From Hasllibacter sp963833115 (lineage in GTDB: Bacteria > Pseudomonadota > Alphaproteobacteria > Rhodobacterales > Rhodobacteraceae), in assembly GCA_963833115.1 (NCBI GenBank), contig CAWHWS010000002.1:2232001-2296000 (forward strand): DNA of 64,000 nt, in the 5' to 3' direction. How positions within the stretch are numbered: position 1 is the stretch's first letter; every line of letters starts with the position of its first letter. The notes under the pieces were generated by a model, which did not search any database, was not told where the DNA came from, and saw only the letters and a program-made list of their open reading frames with translations. This document shows positions 53,959 through 63,535 of this stretch, piece after piece. The translations under genes were made by a program, and so were the position numbers.

Positions 53959-55359
53959 ATGCGACTCGTCTCCATCCTCCTGGCCGTGATCGTGGCCGTC
54001 GTCCTCTATCTCGGCGTGTTCGAGCGGGACCGGCTGCTCGGCTTCGCGGCCGGGGAGGAGGACGCGTTCGAGGGCATCGGGCTGCCGGGCGCGGACGCGG
54101 GCGCGCCCGCGGCCGCCGCCCCGGCCGCGGCGCCGGGGCCCCTGGCGGAGCCCGCGCCCGCGCGGCGGGTCTCGGTCGTGGCGCTGCGCTCGGAGGCGGA
54201 GCCGATCGACAGCGTGGTCGTCGTGCGCGGGCAGACCGAGGCGGTGCGCGAGGTCGACCTGCGGGCCGAGACCACCGGGCAGATCGTCTCCACCCCCCTG
54301 CGGCGGGGCGCGGCGGTCGCGGAGGGCGACATGCTGTGCCGCCTCGATCCGGGCACGCGGGAGGACAACCTCGCCGAAGCGCGGAGCCGACTGAGCGAGG
54401 CCCGCGCCCGGCTGCCGGAGGCCGAGGCCGGCCTGCCGGAGGCGCGCGGGCGCCTCGCGGAGGCGCGCGCCCGGGTCGCGGAGGCCACCGCCCGCGTGGC
54501 GGAGGCCAACGCGCGGCTCGTCGCCGCCCGGATCGACCAGAACGCGGCCACCCGCCTCGGGCAGGACGGGTTCGCCTCCCAGACGCGGGTCGCCACCTCG
54601 GACGCGGCGCTCGAGAGCGCGCGCGCCGGCGTGATCGGCGCCGAGGCCGGGGTCGAGGGCGCGGAGGCGGGCATCACCGCCGCCGAGGCCGGGATCGAGA
54701 GCGCCGTGGCGCAGATCGAGGGCGCGCGCGCGGGCATCCAGAGCGCGGAGGCCAGCGTGGCGGCGGCGCGGCGCGAGATCTCCCGCCTCGAGATCGTGGC
54801 GCCGTTCGCCGGCCTCCTGGAGACCGACACCGCCGAGCTCGGCGCCCTCCTGCAGCCCGGGAGCCTGTGCGCGACCGTGATCCAGCTCGACGAGGTGCGC
54901 CTGGTGGGCTTCGTGCCGGAGACGGCCCTGTCGGACGTGCGGCTCGGCGCGCGGGCCGGCGCCCGCCTCGCCACCGGCGAGACGGTCCAGGGCGAGATCA
55001 CCTTCGTCGGGCGCAGCGCCGATCCGGAGACGCGCACGTTCCGGGTGGAGGTCGCGATCCCGAACGCGGATCTGGCGATCAGCGACGGGCAGACGGTCGA
55101 GATCGTGATCAGCGGGCCGGGCGGCACGGCGCACCTGGTGCCGCAATCGGCCCTGACGCTCGACGACGAGGGGCGGCTGGGCCTGCGCCTCGCGGAGGAC
55201 GGGGTCGCGCGCTTCGCGCCCGTCGACGTGCTTCGCGATTCGCGGCGGGGGGTGTATGTCGGCGGCCTGCCGGACCGGGCGGAGATCATCGTCACGGGGC
55301 AGGAATACGTCTCGGACGGCGTCGCGGTCGACGTCACCTACAGGGAGCTTGACCTATGA
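53959..55359 (+). CDS. RND efflux periplasmic adaptor (membrane fusion protein)
   Basis: A 466-residue adaptor linking the inner-membrane pump to an outer-membrane channel. N-terminal helix (LVSILLAVIVAVVLYLGVF) and an Ala/Pro linker. A barrel-sandwich half follows (VDLRAETTGQIVSTPLRRGAAVAEGDMLCRLD), then an exceptionally regular coiled coil (residues about 138-275) of seven-residue units such as LAEARAR, VAEATAR, VAEANAR. The second half (LEIVAPFAGLLETDTAELGALLQPG) and beta-barrel domains close the protein. Its stop overlaps the pump gene's ATG. The outer-membrane factor is not in the window. Confidence 0.92.
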   Translation: MRLVSILLAVIVAVVLYLGVFERDRLLGFAAGEEDAFEGIGLPGADAGAPAAAAPAAAPGPLAEPAPARRVSVVALRSEAEPIDSVVVVRGQTEAVREVDLRAETTGQIVSTPLRRGAAVAEGDMLCRLDPGTREDNLAEARSRLSEARARLPEAEAGLPEARGRLAEARARVAEATARVAEANARLVAARIDQNAATRLGQDGFASQTRVATSDAALESARAGVIGAEAGVEGAEAGITAAEAGIESAVAQIEGARAGIQSAEASVAAARREISRLEIVAPFAGLLETDTAELGALLQPGSLCATVIQLDEVRLVGFVPETALSDVRLGARAGARLATGETVQGEITFVGRSADPETRTFRVEVAIPNADLAISDGQTVEIVISGPGGTAHLVPQSALTLDDEGRLGLRLAEDGVARFAPVDVLRDSRRGVYVGGLPDRAEIIVTGQEYVSDGVAVDVTYRELDL

Positions 55360-58300
55360 CGGGCATCGTCGACTGGGCCGCCTCTCGCGCGCGGATGGTC
55401 CTGGCCTTCGTCGCGCTCTCGCTGATCGCGGGGGCCTACGCCTATGTGGGCCTGCCGAAGGAGGGCGAGCCGGACATCGAGATCCCGGCGGTGGTCATCT
55501 CCCTGCCCTTCCCCGGGATCAGCGCGGTCGACAGCGAGGAGCTGCTGATCCGGCCGATGGAGACGGAGCTCGGCGGGCTGGACGGGCTCGACTCGATGAC
55601 CTCCACCGCCGCGGAGGGCTACGCCAACGTGGTGCTGGAGTTCGAGTTCGGCTGGGACAAGGGCGCCACCCTCGCCGACGTGCGCGACGCGATGAGCAAG
55701 GCCGAGGCCAAGTTCCCCGACGGGTTCCAGCAGTACACGATCGAGGAGTTCAACTTCTCGGAGTTCCCGATCGTCGTCGTCTCGCTCTCCGGCGACGTGC
55801 CCGAGCGCACGCTGCTGCGGGTGGCGCAGGACCTGCAGGACCGGCTCGAGGGGATCGACGCCGTGCTCGAGGCCGAGCTGGCCGGGCACCGCGACGAGAT
55901 GCTCGAGGTCACGATCGACCCGCTGCGGCTCGAGAGCTACAACGTGACGGCGGGCGAGCTCCTCAACGTCGTGCAGAACAACAACGCCCTGGTGGCGGCG
56001 GGGGCGATCGACGGGCCCACGGGGTCGAACGCGGTCAAGATCGACAGCGCCTTCGACACGCCGCAGGACATCTACGACCTGCCGGTGAAGATCAACGGCG
56101 ACCGGGTGGTCACGCTGGGGGACCTCGCGGACATCCGCCTCACCTTCGAGGACCGGCAGGGCACGGCGCGCTTCAACGGCGAGACGACGGTCGCGGTGCA
56201 GGTGGTCAAGCGCAAGGGGTTCAACCTGATCGACACGGTCGCCCTCGTGCGCGAGGAGGTGGCGGCCGAGGTCGAGGGCTGGCCCGAGGAGCTGCGCGAG
56301 GCGGTGCAGGTGCGCTTCTCCGGCGACACCTCGCGCGAGGTCGCCTCCATGGTCGGCCAGCTCCAGGGCAGCGTCCTGACGGCCATCGCGCTCGTGATGA
56401 TCGTGGTGCTGGCCTCGCTGGGCACGCGCTCGGCGCTGCTGGTGGGCTTCGCGATCCCGACCTCGTTCCTCTTATGCTTCGCGTTCCTCGCCGTGATGGG
56501 GGTGAGCATCTCGAACATCGTGATGTTCGGGTTGATCCTGGCCGTCGGCATGCTGGTCGACGGCGCGATCGTGGTGGTGGAGTACGCCGACAAGCGGCTC
56601 GAGGACGGCGCGAAGCCGTTCGACGCCTATACCGAGGCCGCCAAGCGGATGTTCTGGCCCATCGTCAGCTCCACGGCGACGACGCTGTGCGCGTTCCTGC
56701 CGATGCTGTTCTGGCCGGGCGTGCCGGGCGAGTTCATGGGCATGCTGCCGGTCACGCTCATCTTCGTGCTCTCGGCCTCCCTGATCGTGGCGCTGGTCTA
56801 CCTGCCGGTGATGGGGGGCGTCGCGAGCTCGATGTCCTTCGGCTTCGAGCGCGCCTCGAAGGGGCTGCGCGCCGCCCTGCCCTGGATCGTGCGCGCCGCG
56901 CTCGTGCCGCCGTCGATCTACCTGGTGTTCATCGGGGCGATGAAGGTCCTCAACCCGGACTACCTCTTCGCCGCGCCCTCCGCGCTCCTGGGCTCGGCGA
57001 TCGGCGGCGCGCTGGTCCTGCTGGGCGCGTTCGCGACCTCCATCACGATCGGCGCGGCCCGCATCGAGCGCGGCGCGCGCCGCATCCGCGCGGGCCACCG
57101 CCGCACGATGTTCGGCCGGTTCATCAAGCTGATCGCCGGCAACCCCCTGATGCCCGTCGTGACCATCGCGGCGGTGTGCTTCTTCGTCTATCAGGTGTTC
57201 GTCTATTTCGGGTCCAACAACTACGGCGTCGAGTTCTTCGTCGAGACGGAGCCGGAGCAGTCGATCATCTACGTGCGCGCGCGGGGCAACCTCTCCCTGG
57301 GCGAGAAGGACGCGATCCTGCGCGACGTCGAGGCCATCGCCGTGGCCGACGACGGCGTGCGCTCGGCCTTCTCCTTCGCGGGCTCCGGCGGCCTCAACGC
57401 CAATACCGGGGGCGCCGGCGGGCCGCTCGACACCGTGGGCCAGGTCCAGATCGAGATGATCCCCTGGGACGACCGCGCCGCCTACGCCGCCTCCGGGGAG
57501 ACGTCCCTGACGCTCGAGGCGCTCGACGGCGACGCGGTGATCGACCGGCTCCAGGCGGCGCTCGACGTGCTGCCGGGCATCTACACCGAGGTCACGAACC
57601 TCGCGCAGGGTCCGGCGCAGGGCAAGCCGCTGCACCTGCGCCTCTTCGGCTCGGACCTCGGCGCGATGGCGGAGGCGACCGAGATCGTGCGCGCCCGCTT
57701 CGACGCGACGCCGGGCCTCATCGACGTGGAGGACACGCTCCCCCTGCCCGGCATCGACTGGGAGATCGACGTGGACGTCGAGAAGGCCGGCCGCTTCGGC
57801 GCCGACGTGCAGACCGTGGGCGCGATGGTGCAGCTCATCACGCGCGGCCTCCTCCTCGACACGATGCGGGTGGACAGCTCGGACGAGGAGATCGACATCC
57901 GCGTGCGCCTGCCGGAGGCGGACCGGCTCCTCTCCACGCTCGACGCGCTCAAGGTGCGCACCGCAGACGGGCTCGTGCCGCTCGCCAACTTCATCGAGCG
58001 GCGGCCGGTCGCGAAGCTCGGCCTCATCAACCGGGTCGACGAGCGCCGCCATTACGACGTGAAGGCCGACATCGCCCCCGGGGCCGTCCTCCTGACCGGG
58101 GCGGACGGGGGCGCGCCCCTCGTGGTGCCGGCGGCGCAGGCCGCGCCGGGCGGGGCCTACGCCGCGCGGATCGCGAGCGGCGCGCTCACGGTCCAGCCCC
58201 TCAACTCGAACGAGCGCATCGCCGCGGTCACCTCCTGGCTCGAGGAGGAGGCCGAGCTCCCCGCCGGGATCGACTGGACCTGGACCGGCGACCAAGAGGA

Positions 58301-59048
58301 GCAGGCCGAGAGCCAGGCGTTCCTGATGTCCGCCTTCGCGGGGGCCCTGGGCCTGATGTTCATCGTCCTGCTGGCGCAGTTCAACAGCTTCTACAACGCG
58401 GTGCTGGTGCTGATGGCGGTGGTCCTGTCGACCTCGGGCGCCCTCATCGGGATGCTGGTGATGCAGCAGCCGTTCTCGATCATCATGACGGGCACGGGGA
58501 TCGTCGCCCTCGCCGGGATCGTGGTGAACAACAACATCGTCCTCATCGACACCTATCAGGAATATTCCCGCTTCATGCCGCGGATCGAGGCGATCGTGCG
58601 CACCGCCGAGGACCGCATCCGGCCCGTCCTCCTGACGACGATCACGACGATGGCGGGGCTCGCGCCGATGATGTTCGGGCTCAGCCTCGACTTCATCGGG
58701 GGGGGCTACTCGATCGACAGCCCGACCTCGCTCTGGTGGAAGCAGCTCGCGACCGCGGTCGTCTTCGGCCTCGGGGTCGCGACGGTGCTCACGCTGGTGT
58801 TCACGCCGGCGATGCTGGCGCTGCGGGTCTGGGCGGGGGACCTCGCGCTCATGCTGTTCCGCGCGATCGGGCGGCTCGGCTTCGGCCGCACGAGCCAGGT
58901 CGGCCGCGACTGGGTGACGCGCCGCAAGGCCCGCCGCGTCGGCCGGGGCGTGGAGATCGTGTGGGACGATGCGCGCCCGGAGCTCGCGGCGCCGGCGCGG
59001 CCCACGGTGGTCGGCCCGCCCCGGAGGCCCCTCGAAGCGGCGGAGTGA
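55356..59048 (+). CDS. RND efflux transporter permease, extended form
   Basis: Proton-driven inner-membrane pump of 1230 residues, longer than the usual 1030-1050. Typical parts: N-terminal helix, KEGEPDIEIPAVVISLPFPGISAVDSEELL, and TM4 with LILAVGMLVDGAIVVVEY. Here the first of the two AcrB proton-relay aspartates is kept (Asp402) and the second is Gly403. Extra sequence between TM6 and TM7 adds two hydrophobic stretches (about 509-530 and 546-566). The C-terminal half repeats the fold (FIVLLAQFNSFYNAVLVLMAVVLSTSGALIG; GIVALAGIVVNNNIVLIDTYQEY). The family extrudes drugs, lipids or metals; the substrate is unknown. Confidence 0.92.
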   Translation: MTGIVDWAASRARMVLAFVALSLIAGAYAYVGLPKEGEPDIEIPAVVISLPFPGISAVDSEELLIRPMETELGGLDGLDSMTSTAAEGYANVVLEFEFGWDKGATLADVRDAMSKAEAKFPDGFQQYTIEEFNFSEFPIVVVSLSGDVPERTLLRVAQDLQDRLEGIDAVLEAELAGHRDEMLEVTIDPLRLESYNVTAGELLNVVQNNNALVAAGAIDGPTGSNAVKIDSAFDTPQDIYDLPVKINGDRVVTLGDLADIRLTFEDRQGTARFNGETTVAVQVVKRKGFNLIDTVALVREEVAAEVEGWPEELREAVQVRFSGDTSREVASMVGQLQGSVLTAIALVMIVVLASLGTRSALLVGFAIPTSFLLCFAFLAVMGVSISNIVMFGLILAVGMLVDGAIVVVEYADKRLEDGAKPFDAYTEAAKRMFWPIVSSTATTLCAFLPMLFWPGVPGEFMGMLPVTLIFVLSASLIVALVYLPVMGGVASSMSFGFERASKGLRAALPWIVRAALVPPSIYLVFIGAMKVLNPDYLFAAPSALLGSAIGGALVLLGAFATSITIGAARIERGARRIRAGHRRTMFGRFIKLIAGNPLMPVVTIAAVCFFVYQVFVYFGSNNYGVEFFVETEPEQSIIYVRARGNLSLGEKDAILRDVEAIAVADDGVRSAFSFAGSGGLNANTGGAGGPLDTVGQVQIEMIPWDDRAAYAASGETSLTLEALDGDAVIDRLQAALDVLPGIYTEVTNLAQGPAQGKPLHLRLFGSDLGAMAEATEIVRARFDATPGLIDVEDTLPLPGIDWEIDVDVEKAGRFGADVQTVGAMVQLITRGLLLDTMRVDSSDEEIDIRVRLPEADRLLSTLDALKVRTADGLVPLANFIERRPVAKLGLINRVDERRHYDVKADIAPGAVLLTGADGGAPLVVPAAQAAPGGAYAARIASGALTVQPLNSNERIAAVTSWLEEEAELPAGIDWTWTGDQEEQAESQAFLMSAFAGALGLMFIVLLAQFNSFYNAVLVLMAVVLSTSGALIGMLVMQQPFSIIMTGTGIVALAGIVVNNNIVLIDTYQEYSRFMPRIEAIVRTAEDRIRPVLLTTITTMAGLAPMMFGLSLDFIGGGYSIDSPTSLWWKQLATAVVFGLGVATVLTLVFTPAMLALRVWAGDLALMLFRAIGRLGFGRTSQVGRDWVTRRKARRVGRGVEIVWDDARPELAAPARPTVVGPPRRPLEAAE

Positions 59049-59090
59049 CGCCCCGGCGGCCGGCCCCATCGGAGCGCCGGCTGCGCGGGC

Positions 59091-60983
59091 CTAGTCCTCC
59101 TCGGCCTGCTGGCGGTGCCACATGGCGGCGTAGCGTCCGCCCGCGGCCAGGAGCGCGTCGTGGCGCCCGCGCTCGACGACCTGTCCGTCCTCCAGCACGA
59201 CGATCACGTCCGCGTCCACCACCGTGGAGAGGCGGTGCGCGATCGTGAGGACGGTGCGCCCGCGGCCCATCTCCCGCAGGGACGCCTGGATCGACTGCTC
59301 GGTCTGGCTGTCGAGCGCGCTCGTCGCCTCGTCCAGGAGGAGGATCGGCGGGTCCTTCAGGAGCGTGCGCGCGATGCCCACGCGCTGCTTCTCCCCGCCT
59401 GAGAGCTTGAGCCCGCGCTCGCCGACCTGGGTGTCGTAGCCCTCCGGCAGGGCGGTGACGAACTCGTGGATGCGGGCGGCTTGCGCGGCGGCCTCGACCT
59501 CCTGCCGGGTGGCGCCGGGCCGGCCATAGGCGATGTTGTAGTAGATGCTGTCGTTGAAGAGGACGGTGTCCTGCGGGACCACGCCGATGGCGTCGTGCAG
59601 GCTCTCCTGGGTGACTTCCCGCACGTCCTGGCCGTCGATGCGCAGGGCGCCGCCGGTGACGTCGTAGAAGCGGAACAGGAGGCGGCCGATGGTCGACTTG
59701 CCCGCCCCGGACGGGCCGACGATGGCCACCGTCTCCCCCGGCGCGGCGCGCAAGTCCACGCCCTTGAGGATGGGGCGCGCGGGGTCGTAGGCGAAGCGCA
59801 CGCCGTCCAGGACCACCTCGCCGCCGCGCACCTCGAGGGGGCGGGCGCCGGGGGGGTCGCGCACCTCCGGCGGCTGGTCGAGGAGGCCGAACATCTCCCC
59901 CATGTCGACGAGGGACTGCCGGATCTCGCGGTAGACGGTGCCGAGGAAGTTCAGCGGCAGCGTGATCTGGATCATGTAGGCGTTGACCATCACGAAATCG
60001 CCCACCGTGAGGTCCCCGCGGGAGACCCCGAGCGCGGCCATGACCATCACGATCACCAGCGCGGCGGTGATGAGGAGGCTCTGGCCGAAGTTGAGGAAGC
60101 CCAGCGAGTAGGAGGTGCGGATCGCGGCGCGCTCGTATTTCTCCATCGCGGAATCGTAGCGGGCGGATTCTGCGGATTCCGCGCCGAAATACTTGACCGT
60201 CTCGAAGTTCAGCAGGCTGTCGATCGCCTTCTGGTTGGCGTCGGTGTCCTGCTCGTTCATCTCGCGGCGGATGCGCACGCGCCATTCGGTCACCGCGAAG
60301 GTGAACCAGACGTAGAGCCCGATCGTGACCGCGACGACGAGGAGGTAGCTCACGTCGAAGAGGATCGCGAGGACGATGCCGACCATCGCGAGCTCCAGAA
60401 AGAGCGGCCCGACGCTGAAGAGGAGGAAGCGCAGGAGGAAGTCGACGCCCTTGACCCCGCGTTCCATGATCCGGCTGAGGCCCCCGGTGCGCCGCGTGAG
60501 GTGGTAGCGCATGGAGAGGCGGTGGATGTGGCCGAACGTCTCGAGCGCCAGCGCCCGCAGCGCGCGCTGCCCGACGGGGGCGAACACCGCGTCGCGGAGC
60601 TGCTGGAAGCCGACGTTGAGGAGGCGCGCCATGCCGTAGGCGACCGTGAGGCCGACGGCGCCCAGGCCGAGCGCCCAGGCCGGGTCGGTCCACTCGCCGG
60701 CGAGGTCGTCGACCGCGCCCTTGTAGAGGAGCGGCGTGGCGACCGCGATCACCTTGGCGAGCACCAGGGAGGCGAGCGCGATCACGACCCGGCGCTTCAC
60801 CCAGCCCTGCCCGTCCGGCCAGAGATAGGGCGCGACGCGCAGGATCACGCTGCGGCCGGACGCCTCGCGCGCGGGGGCGGCCTCGGGCGCGGGCGGCGCC
60901 TCGGGCGCGGGCTTCGCCTCGGGCGCGGGCGCGGGCGCCCCCGGCTTCGCCTCGGGCACGCAGGGCGCGGCGGTGTCGGTCAT
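59091..60983 (-). CDS. Atm1-type ABC transporter (half transporter)
   Basis: A 630-residue fused permease-ATPase of the Atm1/HMT1 type, which exports glutathione-linked compounds connected with iron-sulfur metabolism and heavy-metal tolerance. N-terminal Ala/Pro/Glu-rich tail (about 1-42), six helices, NQKAIDSLLNFETVKYFGAE (Atm1 signature region), Walker A IVGPSGAGKSTIGRLLFRFYD, signature LSGGEKQRVGIARTLL, Walker B ILLLDEATSALD. Convergent with the RND gene, 42 bases apart. Confidence 0.92.
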   Translation of the reverse strand: MTDTAAPCVPEAKPGAPAPAPEAKPAPEAPPAPEAAPAREASGRSVILRVAPYLWPDGQGWVKRRVVIALASLVLAKVIAVATPLLYKGAVDDLAGEWTDPAWALGLGAVGLTVAYGMARLLNVGFQQLRDAVFAPVGQRALRALALETFGHIHRLSMRYHLTRRTGGLSRIMERGVKGVDFLLRFLLFSVGPLFLELAMVGIVLAILFDVSYLLVVAVTIGLYVWFTFAVTEWRVRIRREMNEQDTDANQKAIDSLLNFETVKYFGAESAESARYDSAMEKYERAAIRTSYSLGFLNFGQSLLITAALVIVMVMAALGVSRGDLTVGDFVMVNAYMIQITLPLNFLGTVYREIRQSLVDMGEMFGLLDQPPEVRDPPGARPLEVRGGEVVLDGVRFAYDPARPILKGVDLRAAPGETVAIVGPSGAGKSTIGRLLFRFYDVTGGALRIDGQDVREVTQESLHDAIGVVPQDTVLFNDSIYYNIAYGRPGATRQEVEAAAQAARIHEFVTALPEGYDTQVGERGLKLSGGEKQRVGIARTLLKDPPILLLDEATSALDSQTEQSIQASLREMGRGRTVLTIAHRLSTVVDADVIVVLEDGQVVERGRHDALLAAGGRYAAMWHRQQAEED

Positions 60984-61046
60984 CGCGGGCTCCTGCCGGG
61001 GAGGGGCCTGACTAGCCCCGCCGCCCGCCCTTGGCCAGCGCGGCGC

Positions 61047-61817
61047 CTACCAGCGCCCGGTCGCGACGGTCCAGAACCGGCGGCTCGCCCGGGCGAAGGG
61101 CGCGCGGGCGAGGCGGCCGTCCGCGACGCGGGCCGGGGCGGCGGCGGCCCGGCGCAGGAGGGGGCGCACCTCGCTCAGGGGGATCATCGCCGGGCGGATG
61201 GCGGGGGCGCGCGCCCCGTCCCCGCGCCAGGCGGAATCGAGGAGGGACAGGCCCGTGCGCGCCAGGCTCGCGACGGCCTCCGGCCGCCCGTCCGGCAGGG
61301 GGCGGCGGCCCGCGGCCTCGAGCGCGGGGACCGCCAGGAGCCAGTTCGCCAGACCCTGCGCCCGCCCGGCCCGGCCGAGCGCCTTGCCGTCCGCCGGGGC
61401 GCCCAGGGCGGCGGCGGCGGCGCGCAGCAGGCTGCCCGCGACCGCGTCGAGATGGGTCCAGAGCGCGCCGTCCGTGTCGAAGCCGGCGCCGTGGACGTCC
61501 CACATGCGCGCCTCGACGGCCGGGCGGAGCCAGCGCGCGCCGCCCTGCCCGATCGCCGCCGCGAGCGGGGTCGCGACCTCGTGCCCGCGCACCGGGCCGC
61601 CGGCCTCGATCTCGGTCAAGACGTCGCGCCACCATTGCAGGCGCATCTCCGCGATCAGCGGCTCCTTGGTGAGCCAGGGCGCGCGCCCGATCTCCACGTT
61701 GAAGGCGTAGATCGGCCAGAGCAGGGGCCGCGCGGGGGCCGGCGCCGCCATGACGGCGGCGAAGCGGTCCGGGTCGCCGCGTTCGACGATCCCGGCGCAG
61801 GCGTCGACGTCGCTCAT
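61047..61817 (-). CDS. Squalene/phytoene synthase-fold protein, NDUFAF6-like
   Basis: A 256-residue protein of the phytoene/squalene synthase superfamily. LWPIYAFNVEIGRAPWLTKEPLIAEMRLQWWRDVL and GHEVATPLAAAI match the NDUFAF6 (complex I assembly) branch. The Asp-rich DxxxD prenyl-diphosphate motifs needed for synthase activity are not visible, so carotenoid synthesis is unlikely. The start at 61817 (MSDVDACAGIVERGDPDRFAAVM) is clear. It lies between cimA and the Atm1-type gene on the same strand. Confidence 0.82.
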   Translation of the reverse strand: MSDVDACAGIVERGDPDRFAAVMAAPAPARPLLWPIYAFNVEIGRAPWLTKEPLIAEMRLQWWRDVLTEIEAGGPVRGHEVATPLAAAIGQGGARWLRPAVEARMWDVHGAGFDTDGALWTHLDAVAGSLLRAAAAALGAPADGKALGRAGRAQGLANWLLAVPALEAAGRRPLPDGRPEAVASLARTGLSLLDSAWRGDGARAPAIRPAMIPLSEVRPLLRRAAAAPARVADGRLARAPFARASRRFWTVATGRW

Positions 61818-61839
61818 TCGGGCTTCACCATGGGGCGGG

Positions 61840-63519
61840 TTAGACCACGCCAGGCGCCGGGGCACGACCCCCTTCCGCCACGTCCGCGGCGCCCGCGGCG
61901 TCCGGGCCCGCCCCGTCGCGCACGAGCTTCCAGCGCACCGCGTCGAGCAGCGCCTCGAAGCTCGCGTCCACTATGTTGGCCGAGACGCCGACCGTGGACC
62001 AGCGCCGGCCGGCGCCGTCCTCGCTGTCGATGGAGACGCGGGTGACCGCCTCGGTCCCGCCGTCGATGATCCGCACGCGGAAGTCGACCAGTCGCATGTC
62101 CTCGAGCACGGCCGACCAGCGGCCGAGATCCTTGGTCAAGGCCCGGGCCAGCGCGTTGACCGGCCCGCGGTCGCCGCCCGAGGCGTCCATCGATTCGCTC
62201 ACCGAGAGGCGCTTCTCCCCGTCGACCACGACGACGACGATCGCCTCGGAGATGCTGACCATCCGGTTGCGCTTGTCCTTGCGGCGCTCGACCGTGACCT
62301 TGTAGCGCTTGATCTCGAAGAGGTCCTGCATGCGCCCCAGCGCGCCGCGCGCCAGGAGCTCGAAGCTCGCCTGCGCGGTGTCGTAGGCGTAGCCCGCCGC
62401 CTCGCGGTCCTTCACCTCCTCCAGGATGCGCGCGAGGGCCGGATCGCCGCGCGCCACCTCGAGCCCCGCGGACGCTAGCCGCCGGCGCAGGTTGGACTGC
62501 CCGGCCTGATCGCTCATCGGCACGACGCGGGCGTTGCCGACCGCGCCCGGGTCCAGGTGCTCGTAGAGCGCGGGGTCCTTCGTCACCCCGCTCGCGTGGA
62601 GCCCGGCCTTGTGCGCGAAGGCGCTCGCGCCGACATAGGGCGCGGCGCGGCGGGGGACGCGGTTGAGGATGTCGTCCAGCATCCGGCTCGTGCGGGTCAG
62701 CCCCCGGAGGGCGCCGGCCGTCACGCCCGTCTCGAAGCGGCTCGCCCAGGGCTCCTTCAGGACGAGGGTGGGGATCAGCGTGGTGAGGTCGGCGTTGCCG
62801 CAGCGCTCGCCCAGGCCGTTGAGGGTGCCCTGCACCTGCCGCGCGCCGGCGGCGACGGCGGCGAGGGAGCCGGCGACCGCCTGCCCGGTGTCGTCATGGG
62901 TGTGGATGCCGAGGCGGTCCCCGGGCAGGCCGGAGGCGATCGCCGCCTCCACCGCCGCGCCGACCCCGTCCGGCATGCTGCCGCCGTTGGTGTCGCACAG
63001 CACGACCCAGCGCGCGCCCGCCTCCGCCGCGGCGTGCAGGCAGGCGAGCGCGTAGCCCGGATCGGCGGCGTGGCCGTCGAAGAAGTGCTCCGCGTCGAAC
63101 AGGGTCTCCCGGCCGAGGGCGACGGCATGGGCGACGCTCTCGCGGATGTTGGCGAGGTTCTCCTCCCCGGTGAGGCCGAGCGCGGTCTCGACGTGGAAGG
63201 GGTGCGCCTTGCCCACGAGGCAGACCGCCGGCGTGCCCGCGTTCAGGACCGCGGCCAGCACGTCGTCGTTCGCCGCCGAGCGCCCGGCCCGCTTGGTCAT
63301 GCCGAACGCCGCGAGGGTCGCGCGCAGGGGCGGCGGCGCCTCGAAGAAGGCGCTGTCGACCGGATTGGCGCCGGGCCAGCCGCCCTCGATCATGTCGACG
63401 CCGAGGGCGTCGAGTGCGGCGGCGACGCGCGCCTTCTCCCCGGCGGAGAACTGCACGCCCTGCGTCTGCTGCCCGTCGCGCAGGGTGGTGTCGTAGAGGT
63501 GCAGCCGCTCGCGGGTCAT
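61840..63519 (-). CDS. cimA: Citramalate synthase
   Basis: Condenses pyruvate and acetyl-CoA to citramalate, the threonine-independent route to isoleucine. 559 residues. TIM barrel with LYDTTLRDGQQTQGVQFS at the N-terminus, metal-binding GIHTHDDTGQAV and GTLNGLGERCGNADLTTLIP. FAHKAGLHASGV leads into the C-terminal regulatory (LeuA dimer-type) domain (FRVRIIDGGTEAVTRVSIDSEDG). Length and the DGQQTQG variant separate it from LeuA. 17 bases downstream of cysS. Confidence 0.93.
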   Translation of the reverse strand: MTRERLHLYDTTLRDGQQTQGVQFSAGEKARVAAALDALGVDMIEGGWPGANPVDSAFFEAPPPLRATLAAFGMTKRAGRSAANDDVLAAVLNAGTPAVCLVGKAHPFHVETALGLTGEENLANIRESVAHAVALGRETLFDAEHFFDGHAADPGYALACLHAAAEAGARWVVLCDTNGGSMPDGVGAAVEAAIASGLPGDRLGIHTHDDTGQAVAGSLAAVAAGARQVQGTLNGLGERCGNADLTTLIPTLVLKEPWASRFETGVTAGALRGLTRTSRMLDDILNRVPRRAAPYVGASAFAHKAGLHASGVTKDPALYEHLDPGAVGNARVVPMSDQAGQSNLRRRLASAGLEVARGDPALARILEEVKDREAAGYAYDTAQASFELLARGALGRMQDLFEIKRYKVTVERRKDKRNRMVSISEAIVVVVVDGEKRLSVSESMDASGGDRGPVNALARALTKDLGRWSAVLEDMRLVDFRVRIIDGGTEAVTRVSIDSEDGAGRRWSTVGVSANIVDASFEALLDAVRWKLVRDGAGPDAAGAADVAEGGRAPAPGVV

Positions 63520-63535
63520 GGGCGGGGCGCGGCGC

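Noticed and set aside
56472..59069. Long minus-strand open frame opposite the RND pump
   Set aside because: Antisense shadow of a clear RND gene, rich in His/Arg/Asp with no recognisable domain.
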